Assembly (NCBI RefSeq): GCF_000612585.1
Contig: NZ_JFCA01000034.1
Span: forward strand, 26,007 to 90,006
Direction: 5' to 3'
Source: Pseudomonas sp. CHM02
GTDB taxonomy: Bacteria; Pseudomonadota; Gammaproteobacteria; Pseudomonadales; Pseudomonadaceae
DNA length: 64,000 bases
Program-made: the position numbers and the translations under genes
The notes under the pieces: model-generated
Told to the model about the DNA's origin: nothing
Databases searched by the model: none
What the model saw: only the letters and a program-made list of their open reading frames with translations
Shown: one piece after another, positions 1 through 6,702 of the stretch
How positions within the stretch are numbered: position 1 is the first letter of the stretch
Layout: each line of letters starts with the position of its first letter

Positions 1-526
1 CGTACTCGATCACGCCCGCCTCGCTCACCACCAGAATGCCTTCGGCGGCGTTGTCCAATACCGAGGCATTGAAAGCACGCGCGGACTCCAGGTCATGGCT
101 CAGGCGCTGCAAGGCCCGGCGATTGCGCTGGTGCTCCAGCAACGCCTGGACCTTGGGCTTGAGGATATGCGGGTCGAAGGGTTTGAACAGGTAATCGATG
201 GCACCGCTGGCGTAGCCTTCCAGCACGGCGGCGGGTGATTGGGCATTGGCGCTGAGAAAGATGATCGGCGTCATCCGCGTGCGCTGGCTGCCGCGCATCA
301 GGCGGGCGACTTCAAAGCCGTCCATGCCGGGCATCTTCACATCCAGCAACACCAGGTCGACTTCATGCTCCAGCAGCAATTCGAGGGCTTCCAGGCCGGA
401 ACCGGCAGTGATCACCTGCCAGTCTTCCCGCTGCAAAAGTGCGCGCATGCTGAGCAGGTTTTCCGGGTAGTCATCGACCACCAAAAGAACCGAATCGCCA
501 TCGCCGTGGTGTGGAGCGCAATCCAT
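1..526 (-). CDS. Response regulator with REC then PAS-like region (5' part only)
   Basis: The gene runs leftwards off the window, so only its first 175 residues are visible. They form a CheY-like receiver: an acidic pair in VVDDYPEN near the N-terminus, the phospho-acceptor Asp in LVLLDVKMPGMDGF and the conserved Lys in YLFKPF. A helical linker follows (about residues 125-155), then the start of a PAS-like segment (LDNAAEGILVVSEAGVIEY). Pseudomonas proteins of this layout usually continue into GGDEF/EAL or kinase modules, but that part is not here. The ATG at 526 is preceded by GGAAGAGA. It is transcribed divergently from the alginate lyase gene. Confidence 0.8.
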   Translation of the reverse strand, partial: MDCAPHHGDGDSVLLVVDDYPENLLSMRALLQREDWQVITAGSGLEALELLLEHEVDLVLLDVKMPGMDGFEVARLMRGSQRTRMTPIIFLSANAQSPAAVLEGYASGAIDYLFKPFDPHILKPKVQALLEHQRNRRALQRLSHDLESARAFNASVLDNAAEGILVVSEAGVIEY

Positions 527-837
527 GCTACGTCTCTTCCTTAAGGAGCTGCTCCGGTCACTTTTGAGATAAACCCGGATAAACACTGAGGCCTCACTCT
601 AGCCCCGGTTCCGAAAAATCAGAAGTAATGGCAGTGCCATCATTGCGCCAATTTTCAGCAAGCCGACTAACGGTAAGCGCCTGAAGCCCACGGATCATGG
701 GAAACATGGCTTTTTGACATTCATTTGACGCCAATAAATTGCCATCAATCGTTTAACAAGACGGTTAACACCACCTATAAAGAACCTGTCTGGCCCAAGG
801 GCCATAGCCTACACCCCTCTGTAAAAAGGCCTACGCC
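527..837. other. Divergent intergenic region, about 310 bp
   Basis: This is the AT-richer spacer between the response regulator and the alginate lyase. It contains the candidate promoter listed separately at 753-781 and no convincing ORF, RNA hairpin or REP element. Confidence 0.5.
753..781 (+). promoter_or_regulatory. Candidate sigma70 promoter for the alginate lyase gene
   Basis: TTAACA (753-758) and TATAAA (776-781) are separated by exactly 17 bp and lie about 57 bp before the ATG at 838. The -35 hexamer sits in a small imperfect inverted repeat (GTTTAAC/GGTTAAC) that could be an operator. This is a sequence match only. Confidence 0.4.
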
Positions 838-1503
838 ATGATCGACCTATCTACCTGGAACCTCAGCATCCCGGTCGGCTCTCCGCCCGCCACCATCGAC
901 ACCCCGAAGCTGATGAATGGCTTCAAAGACCAGTATTTCCAGGCCGAAGGCAGCAATGTGCAATTCTGGACCCCCGTCACCGGCACCCGCACCGAAAATG
1001 CCGTGTACCCGCGCAGCGAACTGCGTGAAACCTACGCCGATGGGCGCCTGCGCAACTGGACCTACCCGGATGCGGACAACTTTCTACGCGCCACCCTGGC
1101 CGTGAATCAAGTGCCCTCCACCGGCAAGATCGTGATCGGGCAGATCCACGCCTACGACAGCCAGAAACCGCTGATCAAGCTGGAGTATCAATTCAAGGAA
1201 AAAACCCAGACCGGCAACATCGTCGCCAAGGTGCGCATGCGTCCGGACGAGGACGAAGGTCGGGTAATCATCGTCGCGTCGAACGTGCCGCTGGAGAAAA
1301 CGTTTACCTACGTCATCAACCTCAACAAGGCCGGACTGCTCAGCGTCTATGCCGCGGATGGCGAGTGGAATGAACGCATTGGCGCGGCGTGGGGCAGCAA
1401 GCCGTTATATTTCAAGGCCGGGGCCTATGTGCAGGACAACAGTGGCAACAGCAAGGAAGGCGCACGGGTGACCTTTGCGAAGTTGGATATTGATCACGAT
1501 TGA
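838..1503 (+). CDS. Polysaccharide lyase family 7 (alginate lyase)
   Basis: This 221-residue protein carries the three signatures of PL7 alginate lyases: RSELRE near residue 60, QIH near residue 102, and YFKAGAYVQD near residue 190 (usual form YFKAGVYNQ). These strands line the substrate groove, and the Arg, Gln, His and Tyr take part in beta-elimination of mannuronate/guluronate linkages. The length fits a single catalytic domain. No signal peptide is visible, so either it is cytoplasmic or it leaves the cell another way. AAGG precedes the ATG. The family assignment is firm; polymer preference cannot be read from sequence alone. Confidence 0.9.
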   Translation: MIDLSTWNLSIPVGSPPATIDTPKLMNGFKDQYFQAEGSNVQFWTPVTGTRTENAVYPRSELRETYADGRLRNWTYPDADNFLRATLAVNQVPSTGKIVIGQIHAYDSQKPLIKLEYQFKEKTQTGNIVAKVRMRPDEDEGRVIIVASNVPLEKTFTYVINLNKAGLLSVYAADGEWNERIGAAWGSKPLYFKAGAYVQDNSGNSKEGARVTFAKLDIDHD

Positions 1504-1580
1504 GCATCGCCTAGTATTGCGTAGGCCTTGTCCTAACAAGCCCATAGATCATTCGCACTCTTGAATACACCAACGATCCA

Positions 1581-1672
1581 TGTGGGAGCCGGGCTTGCCC
1601 GCGATGGCGGTGTATCAGGCAACATTTTCGGTGGCTGGCCCACCGCCATCGCGGGCAAGCCCGGCTCCCACA
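1581..1672. repeat. REP doublet (REPIN-like inverted repeat), GTGGGAGCCGGGCTTGCCCGCGATGG type
   Basis: Two near-perfect inverted arms (1581-1610 and 1643-1672) flank a short spacer. The arm core is GTGGGAGCCGGGCTTGCCCG, with the internal GGGC-TT-GCCC palindrome typical of Pseudomonas REPs. It lies downstream of the alginate lyase gene. Confidence 0.85.
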
Positions 1673-1828
1673 GGGGTTCTGCGTCCTACAGGGCCGTTGC
1701 GGTGAATCAGGTCGGCGCTTATAGTTCGCCCCGTCGCTGGCATTGACTGGCGATAGGGTTTCGCAGCCCTACAGAGTTAAAGCCACAACCGTCAAAGCAG
1801 CCCCGGTATTCTTGCCGATGGCCGTCTT

Positions 1829-1912
1829 TGTTATGGCGGTTGTGCGTGGGAGACCTCAGGGTCTGCCGGGTCTTAACTCCTCGGTCTGCGAACCCGCGCA
1901 CAACTGCCACCC
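1829..1912 (+). ncRNA. Structured RNA element, copy 1 (three-way junction), upstream of small DUF protein
   Basis: A long closing stem pairs 1835-1850 with 1893-1908, with G-U wobbles only. It encloses hairpin 1 (1851-1855 with 1860-1864) and hairpin 2 (1866-1870 with 1880-1884). The same fold occurs at 45797-45884 on the minus strand with compensatory changes (for example a U-A pair here is C-G there). It ends about 54 nt before the ATG at 1966. From memory it resembles the phage C4/Icd-Ash antisense RNA region; not tested. Confidence 0.6.
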
Positions 1913-1965
1913 CATTTGTTTCGCAGCAAACGGTGGCCATTCTTCTCTTGAGTTAAGGATTTGCC

Positions 1966-2259
1966 ATGAAGAACGAACTACCTCCACGCCGCTTCTACCC
2001 TTGCACCGAAACCGCGACCGTCAACCCCGTCCTATTGATCGACAGCGCCGCCCCACTGCGCGACCTCCACGCCTGCCTGCGCGAACGCCTCAACGCCGCC
2101 CTCGAACATCTCAGCCTGATGGCCTGCTCCAGCCTGCCGGACTTCGCCGAGCGCGACCTGAACAACGTCGCCAACACGGCGCGCATTCTCGTGCAGGACG
2201 TGAGTGATGTGTTCCGCGTAATCGAACACCGTGGTTTCGATACACCCAACGCTGCCTGA
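1966..2259 (+). CDS. Small DUF3077/DUF6124-like protein
   Basis: This 97-residue protein has no signal peptide and is predicted mostly helical. Its layout (a hydrophobic 'NPVLLIDSAAPL' start, then two amphipathic helices ending in ARILVQDVSDVFRVIEH) recalls the small Pseudomonas DUF3077/DUF6124 proteins, as at 45501-45740, although identity is low. AAGGA sits 5-6 nt before the ATG. A structured RNA element lies in its leader. The function is unknown; the assignment rests on layout and the shared leader. Confidence 0.6.
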   Translation: MKNELPPRRFYPCTETATVNPVLLIDSAAPLRDLHACLRERLNAALEHLSLMACSSLPDFAERDLNNVANTARILVQDVSDVFRVIEHRGFDTPNAA

Positions 2260-2273
2260 TCAAACCCGAGGCC

Positions 2274-2307
2274 AAAAAAAGCCCGCATCGCTGCGGGCTT
2301 CTTTTTT
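2274..2307. terminator. Bidirectional intrinsic terminator
   Basis: The perfect stem GCCCGCA/TGCGGGC has an A-run on its left and a T-run on its right. It can therefore end transcription both from the small gene at 1966 and from fba on the opposite strand. Confidence 0.85.
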
Positions 2308-2320
2308 AAACGCCTGAGGC

Positions 2321-3385
2321 TCAGTTCACCTTAGCGTTCAGCTCACCTTTGAGGTAACGCTGGTACATCGCTTCCAACGAGATCGGCTTGATCTTCGAAG
2401 CATTGCCAGCAGTACCAAACGCTTCATAACGCGCAATACACACATCACGCATCGCGGTCACGGTGGCGCCGAAGAACTTACGCGGGTCGAACTCGCTCGG
2501 GTTGGTGGCCATCAGGCGACGCATTGCGCCGGTGGACGCCAGGCGCAGGTCGGTGTCGATGTTGACCTTGCGCACGCCGTACTTGATGCCTTCGACGATT
2601 TCTTCAACCGGTACGCCGTAGGTTTCTTTGATGTCGCCGCCGTACTGGTTGATGATCGCCAGCCACTCTTGCGGGACCGAGGAAGAACCGTGCATCACCA
2701 GGTGGGTGTTGGGGATGCGTTTGTGGATTTCCTTGATGCGGTCGATGGCCAGCACGTCGCCGGTAGGCGGTTTGGTGAACTTGTAGGCACCGTGGCTGGT
2801 GCCGATGGCGATGGCCAGGGCATCGACTTGGGTCTTCTTGACGAAGTCGGCGGCTTCTTCCGGGTCGGTCAGCATCTGGCTGTGATCCAGCACGCCTTCG
2901 GCGCCGATGCCGTCTTCTTCGCCAGCCATGCCGGTTTCCAGGGAACCCAGGCAGCCCAGTTCGCCTTCAACCGAGACGCCGCAGGCGTGAGCCATGGCCA
3001 CGGTCTGCTGGGTCACACGGACGTTGTATTCGTAGTCGGTCGGGGTCTTGCCGTCTTCACCGAGGGAACCGTCCATCATCACCGAGCTGAAGCCCAGTTG
3101 GATGGAGCGCTGGCACACGTCAGGGCTAGTACCGTGGTCCTGGTGCATGCACACCGGGATGTGCGGGAATTCTTCGATCGCAGCGAGGATCAGGTGACGC
3201 AGGAACGGGGCACCGGCGTATTTGCGCGCACCGGCCGAAGCCTGGACGATCACGGGGGAGTCGGTCTTGTCAGCGGCTTCCATGATGGCGCGCATCTGCT
3301 CAAGGTTGTTGACGTTAAAGGCTGGGACGCCGTAGCCGAACTCGGCTGCGTGGTCCAGCATTTGACGCATGCTGATAAGTGCCAT
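2321..3385 (-). CDS. fba: Fructose-bisphosphate aldolase, class II
   Basis: This enzyme interconverts fructose-1,6-bisphosphate with dihydroxyacetone phosphate and glyceraldehyde-3-phosphate using a divalent metal. The 354-residue length and sequence fit the Calvin-cycle subtype of class II aldolases. Metal and active-site landmarks are visible: MHQDHG near residue 82, VSVEGELG near residue 138, and HGSSSVP near residue 235. GGAGAG precedes the ATG at 3385. It is the last gene of the minus-strand series tktA-epd-pgk-(lipoproteins)-fba and ends at a bidirectional terminator. Confidence 0.97.
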   Translation of the reverse strand: MALISMRQMLDHAAEFGYGVPAFNVNNLEQMRAIMEAADKTDSPVIVQASAGARKYAGAPFLRHLILAAIEEFPHIPVCMHQDHGTSPDVCQRSIQLGFSSVMMDGSLGEDGKTPTDYEYNVRVTQQTVAMAHACGVSVEGELGCLGSLETGMAGEEDGIGAEGVLDHSQMLTDPEEAADFVKKTQVDALAIAIGTSHGAYKFTKPPTGDVLAIDRIKEIHKRIPNTHLVMHGSSSVPQEWLAIINQYGGDIKETYGVPVEEIVEGIKYGVRKVNIDTDLRLASTGAMRRLMATNPSEFDPRKFFGATVTAMRDVCIARYEAFGTAGNASKIKPISLEAMYQRYLKGELNAKVN

Positions 3386-3538
3386 TGTGTTGTCTCTCCC
3401 GGTCGAGGGTCGTTAATCGTGCAAGCCTGCCGTAGCGGCGGCTGCTATTCAAGTTATTGCAGATCAAGGGGTTGAGCCTTGGCCTGCTGAATCGTTATTG
3501 CTAATAGGTTGACCCAAATTCCAATCTGGAACCGAACC

Positions 3539-3630
3539 ATGTGGGAGCTGGCTTGCCTGCGATGGCGACTTACCTGCCAACATCTTCAGTGGCGGACCCA
3601 CCGTAATCGCAGGCAAGCCAGCTCCCACAT
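3539..3630. repeat. REP doublet (REPIN-like), GTGGGAGCTGGCTTGCCTGCGATGG type
   Basis: The inverted arms 3539-3567 and 3603-3630 (GTGGGAGCTGGCTTGCC and its complement) sit between fba and the downstream-facing lipoprotein gene. The right arm has one interior mismatch (GTAATCGC). Confidence 0.8.
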
Positions 3631-3649
3631 TTGATCTTCATTGATCCCA

Positions 3650-3985
3650 CTACTGGGCTCTGCAACCACGGCCGATCAAATCATCGGTGGCGACCCAGTA
3701 AACCAGGCCTTCCTCACCTTTTGTGTGAAACGCCAGTTGGTCGTTGGCGTACAGCACGCCCGAAGCGGCGACGTCCTGTTTAAGGCGATAAACCTGGTCG
3801 GAACCGCCGAGGCGTACATCCACCTCGGATTTAGCCTGATTAGCAAAGCGCCAATTGACCTCGGCCTTGCTGTCGCAGGTCCAGGTGGTCCATTTGTCGG
3901 CCGTTTCGGCCTTGCTGTTGAACATGTCCATGCTGCTGCAGCCGGCCAACAGGGCCAGGGCTGCCAGGGCGAAAACGCCTTTCAT
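3650..3985 (-). CDS. MliC-like lipoprotein (probable C-type lysozyme inhibitor)
   Basis: This 111-residue precursor has a lipobox (ALLAGC, Cys16) and a small beta-rich domain: WTCDSKAEVNWRF, a central region, and a C-terminal GRGC that could pair with the TWTC cysteine. The pattern fits the MliC/PliC family of periplasmic inhibitors of host C-type lysozyme, but similarity is short. I chose the ATG at 3985 because GAGGA lies 7 nt upstream; a TTG two codons earlier is less likely. It lies between pgk and fba with another small lipoprotein. Confidence 0.6.
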   Translation of the reverse strand: MKGVFALAALALLAGCSSMDMFNSKAETADKWTTWTCDSKAEVNWRFANQAKSEVDVRLGGSDQVYRLKQDVAASGVLYANDQLAFHTKGEEGLVYWVATDDLIGRGCRAQ

Positions 3986-4046
3986 TGCCAATCCTCACAG
4001 GACGACCGGGGGGCCGCCGCTGCTGTCGGTTAGTTGATCAGACCCG

Positions 4047-4274
4047 TCAAGGGCAACCCTGTTCCTGACCGTTGGGCGCGGAGTCGTATTTCTCCAGCCG
4101 TTCGTTGCCGATGCGCTTGTTGATCACCGGCATGGTCTCGGCTTGCCAGTCAGCCTGATAGCAGCTCTTTTTCGGCGACGGCCCCGACTTCTCGGGCTCC
4201 GGCGCCGCGTTTGGTGTGCTGCCGCAGCCGGCCAACAGGCCCGCCGCGATCACCAGTGCCAACGACTTGATCAT
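4047..4274 (-). CDS. Small lipoprotein of unknown function
   Basis: This is a 75-residue precursor with a clear lipobox (GLLAGC, Cys17), a Pro/Lys-rich spacer, then a short domain with two further cysteines (KSCYQADW and EQGCP at the extreme C-terminus). I do not recognise a family. GGAG precedes the ATG at 4274, which I prefer to an upstream in-frame start. It follows pgk by about 30 bp and is probably co-transcribed with it. The mature protein would be a membrane-anchored periplasmic peptide of about 58 residues. Confidence 0.65.
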   Translation of the reverse strand: MIKSLALVIAAGLLAGCGSTPNAAPEPEKSGPSPKKSCYQADWQAETMPVINKRIGNERLEKYDSAPNGQEQGCP

Positions 4275-4303
4275 GGGAATACTCCTTTTCCGGATCACGA
4301 GCC

Positions 4304-5467
4304 TTAGCCTTTGGCTCGTGTTTCCAGCACTTCAACCGCCGGCAGTACTTTGCCTTCGACGAATTCGAGGAATGCGCCGCCACCAGTGGAAATGTAGGAG
4401 ATCTGGTCAGCAACGCCATATTTATCGATGGCCGCCAGGGTGTCGCCGCCGCCAGCGATGGAGAAGGCCGAGCTTTCGGCGATGGCCTTGGCCAGCACTT
4501 TGGTGCCGTTACCGAACTGGTCGAATTCGAACACACCCACTGGACCGTTCCACAGAATGGTCTGCGAGGCTTTCAGCAGTTCGGCGAAGTTGGCTGCGGT
4601 TTGCGGGCCGATATCCAGGATCATGTCGTCGGCGGCCACGTCAGCGATCAGCTTGACCGTGGCTTCGGCGCTTTCAGCGAATTCCTTGGCAACGACCACG
4701 TCCACCGGCAGCGGTACGCTGACCTTGGCGGCGATGGCGCGGGCGGTGTCGAGCAGGTCCGGCTCGTACAGGGACTTGCCCACCGGGTGGCCAGCAGCGG
4801 CCAGGAAGGTGTTGGCAATGCCGCCGCCGACGATCAGTTGGTTACAGATCTGGCTCAGGCTGTTGAGCACATCCAGTTTGGTGGACACCTTGGAGCCGGC
4901 CACGATGGCAGCCATTGGCTGAGCCGGAGCGCCCAGTGCCTTGCCCAGTGCGTCCAGTTCAGCAGCCAGCAGTGGGCCAGCGGCGGCAACCTTGGCGAAC
5001 TTGGCCACGCCGTGGGTCGAACCTTCAGCACGGTGAGCGGTGCCAAATGCGTCCATCACGAATACGTCGCACAGCGCCGCATATTGCTGGGCCAGTTCGT
5101 CGCTGTTCTTTTTCTCGCCCTTGTTGAAGCGTACGTTTTCGAATAACACGATGTCGCCAGCTTTCACGTCCACACCACCCAGGTAGTCAGCCACCAGCGG
5201 CACGTCGCGACCCAGGGCCTTGCTCAGGTAGTCGGCTACAGGCTTGAGGCTATTTTCGGCAGAGAACTCACCTTCGGTCGGGCGACCCAGGTGGGAACAG
5301 ACCATCACGGCCGCGCCTTTTTCCAGGGCCAGCTTGATGGTCGGCAGCGAGGCCAGGATTCGCGCATCGCTGGTGACAACACCGTCCTTGACTGGGACGT
5401 TGAGGTCTTCGCGGATCAGTACGCGCTTACCTTGCAGATCGAGGTCGGTCATCTTCAACACGGTCAT
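4304..5467 (-). CDS. pgk: Phosphoglycerate kinase
   Basis: This enzyme transfers phosphate from 1,3-bisphosphoglycerate to ADP in glycolysis and runs in reverse in gluconeogenesis. The 387-residue length is typical for bacteria. The N-terminal substrate signature (IREDLNVP), the HLGRPTEG basic patch, the hinge region, and the C-terminal nucleotide-binding motifs (WNGPVGVFE, GGGDTLAAI) are all visible. It lies 17 bp downstream of epd on the same strand, so the pair is likely one transcript with tktA. No key residue looks lost. Confidence 0.97.
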   Translation of the reverse strand: MTVLKMTDLDLQGKRVLIREDLNVPVKDGVVTSDARILASLPTIKLALEKGAAVMVCSHLGRPTEGEFSAENSLKPVADYLSKALGRDVPLVADYLGGVDVKAGDIVLFENVRFNKGEKKNSDELAQQYAALCDVFVMDAFGTAHRAEGSTHGVAKFAKVAAAGPLLAAELDALGKALGAPAQPMAAIVAGSKVSTKLDVLNSLSQICNQLIVGGGIANTFLAAAGHPVGKSLYEPDLLDTARAIAAKVSVPLPVDVVVAKEFAESAEATVKLIADVAADDMILDIGPQTAANFAELLKASQTILWNGPVGVFEFDQFGNGTKVLAKAIAESSAFSIAGGGDTLAAIDKYGVADQISYISTGGGAFLEFVEGKVLPAVEVLETRAKG

Positions 5468-5484
5468 GGGTCGCAGTTCCTGAA

Positions 5485-6543
5485 TTACTGTTGATGAGGT
5501 TGTTTAGAGGCGATGTGCAGATAATGTTCCGCAACATCCAGCATTCGGTTGGCAAAACCCCATTCGTTGTCGAACCAGGCCAGGATGTTCACCAGCCTGG
5601 GGCCGGAAACGCGGGTCTGGCTGGCATCGACAATCGCCGAATGCGGGTCATGGTTGAAATCGCAGCTGGCGTGGGGCAACTCGGTGTAGGCCAGCAAGCC
5701 TTTGAGCGGGCCGCTGGTGGCGGCGTCGCGCAAAATACGGTTGACCTCTGTCGCATCGGTGTCGCTGACGGTCTGCATGGTGATGTCCAGGCAGGACACA
5801 TTCACCGTCGGCACCCGTACGGCTTTGGCCTGGATTCGCCCGGCAAGTTCCGGCAAGAGTCGTTCGATACCGCGCGCCAGGCCCGTGGACACCGGGATCA
5901 CTGACTGGAACGCCGAACGCGTGCGACGCAGGTCTTCGTGGTGGTAAGCGTCGATCACCGGCTGGTCGTTCATCGCCGAGTGGATCGTGGTGATCGACAC
6001 GTAGTCCAGGCCGATCGCCTGATCCAGCAGGCGCAACAGCGGCACGCTGCAGTTGGTGGTGCAGGAAGCATTGGACACCAGCAGCTCATCGCCGGTCAGG
6101 CAATCCTGGTTGATGCCGTAGACGATGGTGGCGTCGACATCCGCCTCGCTGGCCATCGGCTGGGAAAACAGCACACGCGGTGCGCCGGCGTCGAGGAAAC
6201 GCTGGCCATCGGCACGGGTGTGATAGACACCGGAACATTCCAGCACCAGGTCGACGCCCAGTGCTTTCCAGTCGATGCCTTCGGGGGTGGCACTGCGCAA
6301 GACCTGCACGCAGTTGCCATTGATATGCAGACAATCGCCCTCGACCCGCACTTCGCCGGGGAAGCGGCCGTGGGTGGAGTCAAAGCGTGTCAGGTATTCG
6401 ATGCTCGCCATGTCGGCCAAGTCGTTGATCGCGACAATTTCGAACCCGGCCGCCGCCCCTCGCTCGAACAGAGCACGCAAGACGCAACGACCAATGCGGC
6501 CGTAGCCGTTGAGTGCAACTTTGTAGGGACGGGGTTGAGGCAT
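5485..6543 (-). CDS. epd: Erythrose-4-phosphate dehydrogenase
   Basis: This 352-residue GAPDH-family enzyme has the Rossmann start ALNGYGRIGRCVLRAL and the catalytic Cys in SNASCTTNCSVP. The neighbourhood between tktA and pgk and the sequence around NDQPVIDAYHHEDLRRTRSA point to Epd, which oxidises erythrose-4-phosphate to 4-phosphoerythronate for pyridoxal phosphate synthesis. In Pseudomonas it is sometimes annotated simply as GAPDH, and dual activity is possible. The ATG at 6543 gives the expected N-terminal extension MPQPRPYKVAL. Confidence 0.9.
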   Translation of the reverse strand: MPQPRPYKVALNGYGRIGRCVLRALFERGAAAGFEIVAINDLADMASIEYLTRFDSTHGRFPGEVRVEGDCLHINGNCVQVLRSATPEGIDWKALGVDLVLECSGVYHTRADGQRFLDAGAPRVLFSQPMASEADVDATIVYGINQDCLTGDELLVSNASCTTNCSVPLLRLLDQAIGLDYVSITTIHSAMNDQPVIDAYHHEDLRRTRSAFQSVIPVSTGLARGIERLLPELAGRIQAKAVRVPTVNVSCLDITMQTVSDTDATEVNRILRDAATSGPLKGLLAYTELPHASCDFNHDPHSAIVDASQTRVSGPRLVNILAWFDNEWGFANRMLDVAEHYLHIASKQPHQQ

Positions 6544-6575
6544 GGGGTTCTCGCATTATGGGCGACACAAACCAT

Positions 6576-6665
6576 TGTAGGAGCTGGCTTGCCAGCGATG
6601 AGGCCATCAGCTTCAACATAGATGTTGGCTGGACAGACGCCATCGCTGGCAAGCCAGCTCCTACA
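6576..6665. repeat. REP doublet (REPIN-like), GTAGGAGCTGGCTTGCCAGCGATG type
   Basis: The arms TGTAGGAGCTGGCTTGCCAG and its complement flank a spacer of about 45 bp between tktA and epd. It lies inside a probable operon, where it may affect mRNA stability. Confidence 0.8.
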
Positions 6666-6702
6666 AGGGGTGCGGCGGCCAGTTGACCACCGCGTTCGCG
6701 CT

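Noticed and set aside
1743..2207. Open frame with VMAVVRGRPQGLP spanning RNA copy 1 and the small gene
   Set aside because: It resembles Ash/Icd-like spurious proteins that arise from translating the structured RNA; no ribosome site, and it overlaps the better-supported gene at 1966.
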